Shown one piece after another: positions 1-8,173 of a stretch of 13,989 bases of DNA. The notes beneath the pieces are model-generated. The model did not search any database, had not been told where the DNA came from, and was given only the letters and a program-made list of their open reading frames with translations. Numbering within the stretch: position 1 is the stretch's first letter; the number at the start of each line of letters is the position of its first letter. A program made the position numbers and the translations under genes. The stretch comes from Clostridia bacterium (GTDB lineage: Bacteria > Bacillota > Clostridia > Oscillospirales > QAMX01): positions 1 to 13,989 of the forward strand of contig JAFYLV010000085.1 in assembly GCA_017556885.1 (NCBI GenBank). Direction: 5' to 3'.

Positions 1-1386
1 ACCGCCGGCGGCAACGGAAAGCACAAGACGGGGGATCCCCGGAAGGGGGGCCAGGGAAACAACAAAGGCGGCGGCGGCGCAAAGCGCGCCGGCAAGCAAA
101 ATGCGGAAAAGATTTTTTGCCGGCATCAGCAGCCGCAGCACCGGACGGGAACGAAAATAGGAAAGTAGGAAGTAAAGAAGATAGGACAGGAACAGCACAA
201 TGGCGGCACTCATAAAGCCGATGCGGGGAATAAGAATGATGTTCAGGACGATATTGAACACGGCGCAGCACAGGCTGTTTGTGAGGATGGGGCGGGTATT
301 GCCCGCAAGCTCCCAGCCTTTGTTGGCGTATTCTGTCAGTCCGGAGAAGAGCATGGCAAAGGCCACGATACCGACAGCAATGGCACCGGCCTCATATTCC
401 TCACCCTGCAGGATCAGACCGGAGAGGTCCTTTGCCACGGCGGTAAGGCCAAAAGCGGCGGGGATGCCGACAAGGAGGAAATTGCGCATGCCGCCGGTGA
501 TGCTTTTCTGCGCGGCGGCGGCACCTTCCTTGCGCCAGGCCTCCAGAATGGAAGGATAGGCTGCGCGCATCAGGGAAACGGAAAGCATGGTAAAAACTGT
601 GGTGGCAAGGGTGGCATTATTGCTGTAGACGGCCAGGGCGCCGGGGCCTGCATAGGCATCCGAAAGCAGGAATCGGTAGGCCATATTGAGCATTGCCACG
701 GAGAAACAAACGCCGATGAGGGGATAGCCATAGGTGAAAAAAGTGCGGAAGAGCTTTCCTGAGAAAGCTTTCGGGGAAAGATCGGAGAAAAGACCGCAGA
801 TGATGGCGGCGGCAAAGGCGACGGCAAGATCGGTCACCGCATAGGCGGCCATAGCGGCGGCGGGGGTGGATGCGGGGAAAATGTCCGGCCGGGCAAGCAG
901 GAAGAGCAGGATGAGCTTGCCTGCGGCATCCGCCACGGAAAGAATGGCATAGGCAAGGGCGCGCATGGTCTGCACAAGCAGGATCGAGAAGATCTGAAAG
1001 GCACCGTAGCCGAAAATCATGGTGAAATTGAGAAGGTAGAAGACGTCTCCTGCAATGAAACTCAGCCCCCCGCAGATGAACAGACCCAGCCCCGAAAGGG
1101 CGAGGAAGGGGACAAGCAGGGTGGTAAAGAAGGTCTTTTTTGCGGCGCGGTCGCCGGTGAGCAGGTATTCGCCGCAGTACCGGCTGGCCGAATTGGCAAG
1201 CCAGGCAAATAAAATGATATAGGCAAGGTTCATCGCGGTGGTGGCCTCGATGAACCGACTGTTCACAACGGTATCGTAGATCCCCGTCAGGCAGGAAAGG
1301 GTGACGACGGAGATCAGTCCCTCCGCAACCTTGGCCGGGAGGAAAAGCAGAGTTCGGCGGTTGATGGCCGACTGACGTTCATTCAT
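1..1386 (-). CDS. Polysaccharide flippase (PST/MATE-like), C-terminus outside window
   Basis: The frame is open for 462 codons from ATG 1386 to the window edge, so the C-terminus is missing. Relatives are usually about 480-500 residues, so little is lost. The product is almost entirely hydrophobic helices, about 12 membrane segments, joined by short loops. It has the layout of oligosaccharide/lipid-II-type flippases of the MOP superfamily. A late segment ends in N-I-I-L-I-P-R-I-G-F, matching the family's typical 'N..LIP..G' turn, and an earlier one has Y-G-Y-P-L. It probably moves a lipid-linked cell-surface polysaccharide unit across the cytoplasmic membrane; the substrate cannot be read from sequence. 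The start ATG overlaps the tcdA stop (ATGA), and AAGGAG lies 7 nt upstream inside tcdA, so translation is probably coupled. The assignment to a flippase rather than another MATE-like exporter rests on overall pattern. Confidence 0.8.
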   Translation of the reverse strand, partial: MNERQSAINRRTLLFLPAKVAEGLISVVTLSCLTGIYDTVVNSRFIEATTAMNLAYIILFAWLANSASRYCGEYLLTGDRAAKKTFFTTLLVPFLALSGLGLFICGGLSFIAGDVFYLLNFTMIFGYGAFQIFSILLVQTMRALAYAILSVADAAGKLILLFLLARPDIFPASTPAAAMAAYAVTDLAVAFAAAIICGLFSDLSPKAFSGKLFRTFFTYGYPLIGVCFSVAMLNMAYRFLLSDAYAGPGALAVYSNNATLATTVFTMLSVSLMRAAYPSILEAWRKEGAAAAQKSITGGMRNFLLVGIPAAFGLTAVAKDLSGLILQGEEYEAGAIAVGIVAFAMLFSGLTEYANKGWELAGNTRPILTNSLCCAVFNIVLNIILIPRIGFMSAAIVLFLSYLLYFLLSYFRSRPVLRLLMPAKNLFRILLAGALCAAAAFVVSLAPLPGIPRLVLSVAAGG

Positions 1387-2099
1387 TTTTTGTCTCCTTG
1401 TGCGCCGATGAGGGCATCAATGCAGGCGCCGGCCATCATAAGGCCTGCGGCGGAGGGGACCCAGGCGCAGCTTGCGGGGGGGAGCCGACCCCCGTCGCTC
1501 TCAGCGGCGTGGGCGGCATGGGGAAGCTCGCGGCTTGCGACCACGGGAGTGCGCTCGCAGCCGGTGCCGCGCAGCTCCCGGCGCATGACCCGGGCGAGGG
1601 GGCAGCCGGAGGTTTTGTCAAGGGTGGATATGTACAGGGCGGAGGGATCGGTTTTGTTTCCGGTGCCCATGGCGGAGAGGATGGGGATGTTCCGCGCGTG
1701 GGCGGTGCGGATCAGATCCAGCTTGTGCGTGACGGAATCAATGCAGTCGAGAATAAAATCGGGGATGGGCGAGAGAATCACATCCCTCGTTTCCGCCGTG
1801 TAGGAGATGGGATGCAGATGGAGCTGCACCGCGGGATTGATATCCGTAAAGCGGGCGGCGGCGGCATCGGTCTTATAGGTGCCGAGGGTGGAACGCAGGG
1901 CGATGAGCTGGCGGTTCAGGTTGGATTCCTCCACGCGGTCGGAATCCACCAGTGTCAGGCGGCCCACACCTGCCCGGCAGAGGGCTTCTGCCGCAAAGGA
2001 GCCGACACCGCCGATGCCAACAACACACACGTGAGCCCGGGACAGACGTTCAATGGCGGCGTCCCCGAGCAGGGCGGCGGTGCGGTCGGTGAATGCCAT
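1383..2099 (-). CDS. tcdA: tRNA threonylcarbamoyladenosine dehydratase TcdA
   Basis: 238 residues, an E1-like/ThiF-fold enzyme. TcdA (CsdL/YgdL) uses ATP to cyclise the t6A base at position 37 of ANN-decoding tRNAs to the cyclic ct6A form in the cytoplasm. Visible landmarks are the nucleotide loop G-I-G-G-V-G-S (28-34), the V-D-S-D strand end (51-54), the N-L-N-R-Q arginine motif (60-64), D-C-I-D-S-V (118-123), and the C-terminal region with P-V-V-A-S-R-E. Length matches the family. The start is ATG 2099, with AAAGGAG about 10 nt upstream. The stop overlaps the start of the flippase gene, so the two are probably co-transcribed, although no functional link is known. ThiF/MoeB relatives share the fold, but the short length and the N-terminal M-A-F-T-D-R-T-A-A-L-L-G stretch favour TcdA. 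Confidence 0.9.
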   Translation of the reverse strand: MAFTDRTAALLGDAAIERLSRAHVCVVGIGGVGSFAAEALCRAGVGRLTLVDSDRVEESNLNRQLIALRSTLGTYKTDAAAARFTDINPAVQLHLHPISYTAETRDVILSPIPDFILDCIDSVTHKLDLIRTAHARNIPILSAMGTGNKTDPSALYISTLDKTSGCPLARVMRRELRGTGCERTPVVASRELPHAAHAAESDGGRLPPASCAWVPSAAGLMMAGACIDALIGAQGDKK

Positions 2100-2357
2100 G
2101 GCAGGATGACTCCTTTCGTAAAAAATGATACACTCCCCGCATTGACCGTGTGCCGCGGGTTATAACCTACTTGTGTAGTAGGGTGGGTAAAATCCTCCCT
2201 TGTGCTTTACTGCTTCCAACATCCGCCGCAAAGGAGCAGCGGGAGGCCTGCAAACCGCAAAAGGAGCCCGGATTCCCGTTTTGTTTTTTGTGGGTTAAAA
2301 ACAAACGGCATCACGCATCATGCAGGGAGTGTGCTGAGTCAGGGAAAAACAGAGGCT
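2100..2357. other. Intergenic region between DUF1292 gene and tcdA with two inverted repeats
   Basis: 258 bp without a credible gene. It holds a perfect 6-bp inverted repeat CCTACT/AGTAGG with a 5-nt loop (2166-2182) and an AT-rich hairpin (2276-2308, listed separately). Two near-identical 11-12-mers on the minus strand, CTCCTTTTGCGG and CTCCTTTGCGG, lie about 30 bp apart (near 2225-2265). I found no convincing -35/-10 pair for tcdA here, so tcdA may be read through from the DUF1292 promoter. Confidence 0.45.
2276..2308. repeat. AT-rich hairpin downstream of the DUF1292 gene
   Basis: On the plus strand CCGTTT-T-GTTTTT pairs with AAAAACAAACGG: a 12-bp stem with one bulged T and a loop of about 8 nt. 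It lies about 50 bp past the DUF1292 stop. Neither strand has a terminal T-run after the stem, so it is not a textbook intrinsic terminator. It could be an RNA-stabilising or partly terminating structure. Confidence 0.45.
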
Positions 2358-2654
2358 TTAGTTTTCCTCGGCGGCTTCCTCTTCCTCGATGTGGCGCATA
2401 AAGAGCTCATAGACGCGCTCAAGCTCGGCATCATCCTCAATGGAGGCAAGCAGATCCTCGCCGTCCTCGCCGGGCTCGACCCGGAGGATGACGATCTCAG
2501 CCTCTTCGTCCTCTTCCTCGCCCTCGGCGGGAACGGGCAGGAAGGCTACATAACGGGCATCATCGGTCTCGAGGGTGTCGAGGATCTCAAATTCCTGCTC
2601 AACACCGTCTTCGTCCACGAGGACAACAAAATCGCTGCCGTATTCTTCAGACAT
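2358..2654 (-). CDS. DUF1292 family small acidic protein
   Basis: 98 residues, recognisable as a DUF1292 (YrzB-like) protein from the N-terminal strand pattern F-V-V-L-V-D-E-D-G-V-E-Q-E-F-E-I-L and the later E-I-V-I-L-R-V. The family is common in Firmicutes and has no established function. 38 of the 98 residues are Asp or Glu, with an E-E-E-D-E-E run in the middle and a poly-Glu C-terminus. It has no signal peptide or membrane segment, so it is probably cytoplasmic. The frame also has an ATG at 2663, but AAGGAG ends one base before it. The ATG at 2654 sits 10 nt from AAGGAG and gives the expected M-S-E-E-Y start, so I chose it. It has its own extended -10 promoter. Confidence 0.82.
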   Translation of the reverse strand: MSEEYGSDFVVLVDEDGVEQEFEILDTLETDDARYVAFLPVPAEGEEEDEEAEIVILRVEPGEDGEDLLASIEDDAELERVYELFMRHIEEEEAAEEN

Positions 2655-2695
2655 GGTATTCATACTCCTTATCTTGTTCGTTTTGGGGTAATTCT

Positions 2696-2724
2696 ATTCT
2701 ATCACATTGCGGCGGCTGCTGCAA
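2696..2724 (-). promoter_or_regulatory. Sigma-A promoter for the DUF1292 gene
   Basis: On the minus strand TTGCAG (2719-2724), a 17-bp spacer and TAGAAT (2696-2701), with TGA directly before the -10 making it a TGn-extended -10. It lies about 40 bp before the chosen start at 2654. The spacer also lies within a GC-rich inverted repeat TTGCGG/CCGCAA (2707-2730), which could affect promoter use. Confidence 0.7.
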
Positions 2725-2748
2725 CCGCAAATGCGAAATGCCGCAGAA

Positions 2749-4449
2749 CTATATGGGGTAGGTGCGGAATATGCGCAGGATCTCCGCAGGCGTGCCGGGC
2801 AGGCGTTCCGTGAGTCCGTCCTGGACGCGGCCGGCATGCTCCCAGGTCCAGATATCGGTGCTTGCGCGCAGCCACTCGCAGAGATGACCGAGATATACCC
2901 GCCCCGGACGGAAGGCGGCTACATAATCGCAGAACTCATCGTAAAAGGCGGGGTGGACGTGTTCGGCATCGCCGCGGCCGAGCCAGACGTTGGCAAACAT
3001 AATATCCGGCGGGGCAATATCGGGCATGCGGTCCAATCCGTAATCGCGGACGTCGTTTGGAAGGAAAAGGGTTTTTCCGCCCACGCGGAAGAGATACATC
3101 AGGGAGGGGACGCCGTTGCCGTTCTGCTCAAAATGCCGTCCCTCAAAAGTCTCGAGCCCGATCCCCGGGAGGGCGAGACGGTCGCCGGCGCGCAGCCTAT
3201 GCAGCCGCTCGGCAGGGTATCGTGTCATTTCCACCATTTTTTCATTCGCGGAAGCGGGAATAAACAGGGAAGCGCCGCAGTCGCGGATATGGAACAGAAG
3301 CTCCGGATCAAAATGGTCGATATGCTCGTGGGTGATGAAAATGTAGGGAATATGGGTGAAAAGCTCCTTTAAGGGCTCCCAACAGGCGGAACGGACGGTT
3401 TTGGAACGAATGGCGGGATCGACGGCGAAGACTGCACCACCCACCTTGAAGATCATGGCGGTGGAGCCGATCATGTATACCCGGTCATCCGTCCGTGCGG
3501 GATCGCACAGCTCGGCGGAAATGCGGCGGATCTCATCGGGATAGATGGAATCTGCCCATGCGCCGTAGTTGTGGCGAAGGTCATCATACTTGGGCCGCGC
3601 GGCGCGCACGGCGCGGCGCACTTCCCGGATGGATGCGCGGATGGCATCCCGGAAGGAAAGCTCCGGAAAACGGGGGAAATCAAGCTCAAGATTGAAAATG
3701 CCGGTGTAGCCTGCTCCGACAAGCTCGGAGACGTAGGCATCCAGCGGGAGCTTGCGACCTTCCACAAAGGGCTGATGAGTACCGCGCTCGTTCAAGGCAT
3801 GGATATGGGTATGAACGGAGCGGGAGAGAAATTCTTTATCCGGCAACGCCTCCGGCGTCGTGCCGGTGACGGACATATTGTTGAAAAAGTGACCGAAATC
3901 AAAGCATGCGCCCACGCGGGTGCCCTCAAAGCCCGCAAGCATGCCGAGGACGCCCTCGCAGCTGTCGCCGGGGTCGTAGACACCCTTACTGCGGTTGACC
4001 TCCAGCGCGATGCGGTAGCCGAGCCGTTCGGCATCCTGCTCCCATAGACGAAGCATTTCCGCCGTTTCGCGGGCAAAGTCTTCGGTGCGGGGGTCGGTTT
4101 TGGAGGCGCGGGAATGGACGGTGATGACAAGCTCCTCCTGATGGCCGGGCAGGGCTGCGAGAAGGGGCAGCAGGGAGGGATAGACCTCCTCAAAGGGGCC
4201 GATGGCAGCGGGCAGACTTCCGTGGACGGTGAGGCAGAGTCCCGCAGCCCAGATCTTATTTGCGCAGAACAGGGCATGGGAGGGATCCGCATTCGGAGCA
4301 ATGTTGCGCAGCTCGATATGCGTGATGCCGAGACCGCGCAGATAGCGCAGAAGGGGATCGATACCGCCGAATTCGTCCAGCAGCTTCTGCTGGATGGGAT
4401 CTTCCGCGGTGCCGGTGAGAATGCGGGGCGGGAGGGAGATTCCAAACAT
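2749..4449 (-). CDS. Fusion of TIM-barrel isomerase/epimerase and UlaG-like metallo-beta-lactamase
   Basis: 566 residues in one uninterrupted frame. Residues about 1-285 form a xylose-isomerase-like TIM barrel (sugar-phosphate isomerase/epimerase or endonuclease IV fold). Candidate metal ligands are E150 (A-L-E), D184 and H187 (F-D-F-G-H-F), H215/H217 (V-H-T-H-I-H) and E255 (L-E-L-D-F). Residues about 320-566 form a metallo-beta-lactamase domain with H374-x-H376-x-D378-H379, a later H439, N465-D466 and H522, closest in style to UlaG-type lactonases. Both active sites look intact, so a bifunctional cytoplasmic enzyme acting on a sugar-like substrate is likely. The substrate is unknown. The start is ATG 4449, with AAGGAGA about 9 nt upstream and its own consensus promoter. 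The neighbours do not form a sugar pathway, so context does not identify the substrate. Confidence 0.8.
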   Translation of the reverse strand: MFGISLPPRILTGTAEDPIQQKLLDEFGGIDPLLRYLRGLGITHIELRNIAPNADPSHALFCANKIWAAGLCLTVHGSLPAAIGPFEEVYPSLLPLLAALPGHQEELVITVHSRASKTDPRTEDFARETAEMLRLWEQDAERLGYRIALEVNRSKGVYDPGDSCEGVLGMLAGFEGTRVGACFDFGHFFNNMSVTGTTPEALPDKEFLSRSVHTHIHALNERGTHQPFVEGRKLPLDAYVSELVGAGYTGIFNLELDFPRFPELSFRDAIRASIREVRRAVRAARPKYDDLRHNYGAWADSIYPDEIRRISAELCDPARTDDRVYMIGSTAMIFKVGGAVFAVDPAIRSKTVRSACWEPLKELFTHIPYIFITHEHIDHFDPELLFHIRDCGASLFIPASANEKMVEMTRYPAERLHRLRAGDRLALPGIGLETFEGRHFEQNGNGVPSLMYLFRVGGKTLFLPNDVRDYGLDRMPDIAPPDIMFANVWLGRGDAEHVHPAFYDEFCDYVAAFRPGRVYLGHLCEWLRASTDIWTWEHAGRVQDGLTERLPGTPAEILRIFRTYPI

Positions 4450-4489
4450 GTTCAGGGTCTCCTTATATTATGGATTCTTTCGCAAATTC

Positions 4490-4518
4490 ATTATACATGA
4501 TTTTTGTTGTGGGCGCAA
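4490..4518 (-). promoter_or_regulatory. Sigma-A promoter for the TIM barrel-MBL fusion gene
   Basis: On the minus strand TTGCGC (4513-4518), a 17-bp spacer and a perfect TATAAT (4490-4495), about 40 bp before the ATG at 4449. It lies in the short gap after the helicase stop, so the fusion gene can be expressed independently of the helicase. Confidence 0.75.
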
Positions 4519-4524
4519 CGGGAA

Positions 4525-7500
4525 CTATTCCCCGAGAATGGAGAGGAGTTCAGCCTCCGACAGGGAGGACAGGAAGGTGGCACCCTCCCGGATGAGGGCA
4601 TCGGAAAGCCCGGCCTTGTGGGCCTGCAGCTTGAGGATCTGTTCCTCTACGGTGTTTTCCGCGATCAGGCGGAAAACCTGCACCCGGCGGGTCTGTCCCA
4701 AACGGTGGGCACGGTCGGTGGCCTGGTTCTGGGCGGCGACGTTCCACCACGGGTCGTAGTGGATGACAACGTCCGCGCCGGTGAGGTTGAGACCGGTGCC
4801 GCCGGCTTTCAGCGAGATGAGGAAGACATCTGCCTTGCCGGCGTTGAAATCATCCACCAGCTGCAGGCGGCCTGCGGTTCGGGTCTCACCGGTGAGCAGG
4901 AAGTGGCTGACACCCATTTCCGTGAGGCGCGCGCGCAGGATCTCCAGCATGGAGGTGAACTGGGAGAAAATGAGCACCCGATGTCCGCCTTCGATGGAAG
5001 AGGAGACCAAGTCGGCGCAAAGCTCCAGCTTTGCACTCTCGCCCGTCCAGCCGGGACTGCAGAGGGAGGGGTGGCAGCAGATCTGCCGCAGGCGCGTAAG
5101 CAGCGCAAGGAACCGGACGGTATCCGGTGCGTGACCGCGGGCGGCGAGAAGCTCCCGGAATTCGCTGCGGGTCTCGGCCAGGGTGGCATCGTAGAGCTTC
5201 TGCTGCTCCCGCCCGAAAACGGCGGGTACAATGCTTTCGATCTTTTCGGGAAGCTCGGAAAGCACCGTTTCCTTCAGGCGGCGCAGGATAAAGGGAGACA
5301 CGGTATTTCGCAGAATGGGATCCACCGTGCCGGTGTGCTGGGCGGGCAGCTCATAGACCCGGTGGAAACGGGCCTGGGAGGGAAGAAGGCCCGGCAGGAT
5401 GAAGTCGAAAATGCTCCACAGGTCGGACAGAGAGTTCTCGATCGGCGTTCCGGTCAGCGCAAATCGGGCGCGGGCGCGGATGCGCTTGGTTGCCTGCGCA
5501 TTTTTGGTGCGGAAATTCTTGATATACTGGGCTTCATCGGCAACGCAGAGACGGAATTCAATGTTCTGATAAAGCTCTTCATCGTTGCGCAGAAGATCGT
5601 AGGAGGTGATGAGGATGTCGGTGGAGTCTGCCGCGGCGATGGCGGCGGCGCGTTCCTCGGGAAGGCCGGCGGCGACGCGGACGGTGAGGTGGGGACAGAA
5701 GCGCTCCGCCTCGTTTTTCCAGTTGTAGAGCAGGGAAGCGGGGCAGACGATGAGAGAACAGCCCGTGCTTTCGCTCGCGATCAGGGTGAGCATCTGCAGG
5801 GTCTTGCCAAGACCCATATCGTCGGCGAGAATGCCGCCGAGCCCGGCTTTTTCCAGCCCGGCGAGCCAACGGAAGCCGGTGGCCTGATAATTGCGGAGAT
5901 CTGCCCGGATGCATTCAGGCACGGGAAGCTCCCGGGTGTCGGAATCGCGCACGGCGGAAAGCAGTTCGCGCACCTCCGCATCCGTGCGGAAGGCGGTCTC
6001 CTGCGCGCCGGAAAGAAGGGACTGCAGATAGAAGGCCCGGGCCATGGGCAGCGACAGGCTTCCATCGGCTTCGGCAGTTCCCGTCACCTCGCGAAGGGAG
6101 GAGATAAGGCGCATGCTCTCCTCGTGAAGCTCGAAAAGCTCACCGCTGCGGAGACGGATGAATTTCTCATTCCGAAGATAAGCCTCGGAGCTGCGAAAAA
6201 GCTCTTCCAGCGTAAATTCCGAGCCTTCAAATTCCAGCTTCAGCCGACGGCCGGAAACGGAAAGGGAGAAGGTCAGCGGTGCCTGCTCACGGAGGCGAAG
6301 ATTTTCAAAACCGTCGCCGGGGATGATCTCTGCCCGCTCGGAAAGCTCGGCAACGCCGGTACGGGCGAAGGCAAAGAGCATATCCTCCCGGTCGAGGATG
6401 AGCTTTTCGTCAAAGGCATGGAAGCCGTAGGCATACAGAAGGGAAAGCACATGGCTTTCGCCGACAAGATCCCGCGCCTCGCCGGGAAGGGCGGGACGGA
6501 GGGGATTGGTGACGGCATCCCCGTAGATGAACTGTGGACGGGCAAAAACGGCGCCGCCGATATAGGACAGATGGATCTGCGGGCGGAGCTTTGCGGTGGG
6601 GTAGCGCTCGTGCAGAAGCTCTGCGCCGAGCACCTCCGTGCATGTGCGGAGTCGGTCCAGCACCGAGGAAACAAAAAGGGGCGCGGAGGGGCCGGTAATG
6701 CGGAGTGTGCCGTCGCTCTGCTGCTGCAGCTGGGAGAGCAGTGGAAGCGCATAACGGGCGAAATCACCGCCGGCGCGGCAAAGGCGATCCCGACAGAAAA
6801 CATAGGTGTGTGCGGCGCCGTGCAGAAGGCGGAATTCATCCTCTGCCGCGAGGCGCAGGATGCGGTCGCCCTCCACACGCAGACGGAAAAAGGAAAGATC
6901 CTCGGTCATGAGAATGCTCTGCTCGGAAACGGATTCGCTCGCGGCAATATCACGGCCGATGCAAAGATCGAAAAATTCGTCGAGCTGACGGGGGGAAAGC
7001 ACCAGCTTGCGCGTGTCTCCGGCGGAGGCATAGGGGGAGAGTCGGCGGTGAAAATCCCGGTTCTCTTCCGCGGCCTGGGTGAGAAATTCAGCAAGCGGGC
7101 GGCTTTCCGGCTGAAATGCTCCGGGGCTGTGCACAAAGGACAGGGCGCGGCCGTAGGCGGCGCGACGGCCGCTGCGCATGGCATCGGCAAAGGAAAAAAT
7201 ATCCCGCATTTGACAGAGGGTCTTTTCGCCGATGCGGAAGGAAAGGCTGAGAGAGGGAGAAATATCTTCGATGACAGGCAGCAGGGCGACGGTGCCGAGG
7301 CGGGAATCCGGCGGCTCGGCGCAATTCTGTACCAGATTTGCCAGCATTTCGGCATCGGTACGGGGATCGGCCGGCGCAGCGGGAGCAGGAGCGGCAGGCG
7401 CAGGCTTTGCCGGGGTGCGGGTGTTGTAAACGGCAAGCAGCAGGGCCGCCGTATGCTTGCAGGCACCCTCCAGACGGGAACATTCCGCGCCGGAGCAGCG

Positions 7501-7728
7501 GCATGCCGTGATACCGAATTTGCGGTCAAAGGCGGCGGAGACGGAATAGAGCTCGCCATCGCGCACACTGCCTTCTGCCGCAGTCAAATAGCCGTCGGCA
7601 TCGGTTTCTGTGCGGATACCGAGAACGCGGCCCTCTTTGTAATAATCGGAGCCGCGGGAATATATCGTTTTATAGGGGATGCGGGCTCGCACATCCTGCA
7701 GGGTAAAGGAAAGCTTGAAAGGATCCAC
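4525..7728 (-). CDS. SWIM zinc-finger SNF2-family helicase/ATPase
   Basis: 1067 residues from the GTG at 7728. SNF2 proteins are DNA-stimulated ATPases that translocate on double-stranded DNA and remodel bound proteins; the role of the bacterial members is poorly defined. An N-terminal SWIM zinc motif (C76-x-C78 ... C90-x-H92) is followed by an Ala/Pro linker (about 106-122) and a long middle region resembling the bacterial SNF2-associated domain. The ATPase core follows: D-M-G-L-G-K-T (K642), D-E-A-Q (731-734), T-G-T-P-I-E (759-764), L-K-A-G-G-T-G-L-N-L (973-982) and Q-A-T-D-R-A-H-R-L-G-Q (1002-1012). The frame stays open upstream to an ATG at 7830, but a consensus promoter lies within that extension. 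GGAGG sits 5 nt before the GTG, so GTG 7728 is the better start. It stands alone, divergent from rpmE. Confidence 0.92.
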   Translation of the reverse strand: MDPFKLSFTLQDVRARIPYKTIYSRGSDYYKEGRVLGIRTETDADGYLTAAEGSVRDGELYSVSAAFDRKFGITACRCSGAECSRLEGACKHTAALLLAVYNTRTPAKPAPAAPAPAAPADPRTDAEMLANLVQNCAEPPDSRLGTVALLPVIEDISPSLSLSFRIGEKTLCQMRDIFSFADAMRSGRRAAYGRALSFVHSPGAFQPESRPLAEFLTQAAEENRDFHRRLSPYASAGDTRKLVLSPRQLDEFFDLCIGRDIAASESVSEQSILMTEDLSFFRLRVEGDRILRLAAEDEFRLLHGAAHTYVFCRDRLCRAGGDFARYALPLLSQLQQQSDGTLRITGPSAPLFVSSVLDRLRTCTEVLGAELLHERYPTAKLRPQIHLSYIGGAVFARPQFIYGDAVTNPLRPALPGEARDLVGESHVLSLLYAYGFHAFDEKLILDREDMLFAFARTGVAELSERAEIIPGDGFENLRLREQAPLTFSLSVSGRRLKLEFEGSEFTLEELFRSSEAYLRNEKFIRLRSGELFELHEESMRLISSLREVTGTAEADGSLSLPMARAFYLQSLLSGAQETAFRTDAEVRELLSAVRDSDTRELPVPECIRADLRNYQATGFRWLAGLEKAGLGGILADDMGLGKTLQMLTLIASESTGCSLIVCPASLLYNWKNEAERFCPHLTVRVAAGLPEERAAAIAAADSTDILITSYDLLRNDEELYQNIEFRLCVADEAQYIKNFRTKNAQATKRIRARARFALTGTPIENSLSDLWSIFDFILPGLLPSQARFHRVYELPAQHTGTVDPILRNTVSPFILRRLKETVLSELPEKIESIVPAVFGREQQKLYDATLAETRSEFRELLAARGHAPDTVRFLALLTRLRQICCHPSLCSPGWTGESAKLELCADLVSSSIEGGHRVLIFSQFTSMLEILRARLTEMGVSHFLLTGETRTAGRLQLVDDFNAGKADVFLISLKAGGTGLNLTGADVVIHYDPWWNVAAQNQATDRAHRLGQTRRVQVFRLIAENTVEEQILKLQAHKAGLSDALIREGATFLSSLSEAELLSILGE

Positions 7729-7761
7729 AGTTGCCTCCGGGTCATAAAAGATCGTCCCTAT

Positions 7762-7790
7762 ATTATACCAAATGAAAGGACGCAAGACAA
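7762..7790 (-). promoter_or_regulatory. Sigma-A promoter for the SNF2 helicase gene
   Basis: On the minus strand TTGTCT (7785-7790), a 17-bp spacer ending in TGG (extended -10), and TATAAT (7762-7767). The predicted transcript begins near 7755, about 27 nt before the GTG at 7728 and downstream of the ATG at 7830. This is the main evidence against the longer open frame. Confidence 0.78.
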
Positions 7791-7871
7791 CGGCTTTTTC
7801 GCTTATTTTACCGCGGAAAGAAATTCGCATCTGTGAAAATTGGGAAAATTTATAAAAATTGAAAATATCTC

Positions 7872-7900
7872 TTGCAAATTTGGGAAAGATATGGTATTAT
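7872..7900 (+). promoter_or_regulatory. Strong sigma-A promoter for rpmE
   Basis: TTGCAA (7872-7877), a 17-bp spacer ending in TGG (extended -10), and TATTAT (7895-7900). Upstream, about 7834-7870 is a run of A/T tracts that fits an UP element, as expected for a ribosomal protein gene. It is divergent from the helicase promoter about 85 bp away. The leader to rpmE would be only about 37 nt. Confidence 0.8.
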
Positions 7901-7943
7901 AAGCAACGCACTGAAAATTTAACCCCGGAAGAGGTGGAAACAT

Positions 7944-8147
7944 ATGAAGGCAAATATCCATCCCCAGTACAAGCAGACGCAGATTCGCTGCGCTTGCGGT
8001 GAGATCATCGAGGTAGGTTCGACCAAGGAGAACATCCGTATCGATATCTGCTCCAAGTGTCATCCCTTTTACACGGGTAAGCAGAAGCTGGTAGACACCG
8101 GCGGACGCGTCGACAAGTTCAAGAAGCGTTTCGGTATCACCGACTAA
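7944..8147 (+). CDS. rpmE: 50S ribosomal protein bL31 (zinc-binding form)
   Basis: 67 residues, the usual length. bL31 sits on the large-subunit central protuberance and bridges to the small-subunit head. The M-K-A-N-I-H-P start, the zinc-ligand pairs C16-x-C18 and C36-x-x-C39 and the conserved H-P-F-Y-T-G-K-Q segment identify it as the zinc-containing (C+) paralogue, whose level in many bacteria depends on zinc. The start ATG 7944 follows a purine-rich AGAGGTGG. A strong extended -10 promoter precedes it and an intrinsic terminator follows it, so it is mainly a single-gene transcript. I see no Zur-box-like palindrome in its short leader. hflX follows on the same strand. Confidence 0.97.
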   Translation: MKANIHPQYKQTQIRCACGEIIEVGSTKENIRIDICSKCHPFYTGKQKLVDTGGRVDKFKKRFGITD

Positions 8148-8173
8148 GTTTCTGCGGAATGACTCACTAAAGC

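Noticed and set aside
1398..2165. 255-codon plus-strand frame opposite tcdA
   Set aside because: It is antisense to a gene with intact ThiF-fold motifs and has a Gly-rich shadow composition.
2202..2813. 203-codon plus-strand frame across the DUF1292 gene
   Set aside because: It is antisense to the DUF1292 gene, which has its own promoter and a recognisable family; this frame has no domain or start signals.
4504..7836. 1110-codon plus-strand open frame opposite the SNF2 helicase
   Set aside because: It lies antisense to a gene with complete helicase motifs. Its product is Gly/Ala/Lys-rich without recognisable domains, as expected when GC-rich codon bias keeps the opposite frame open.
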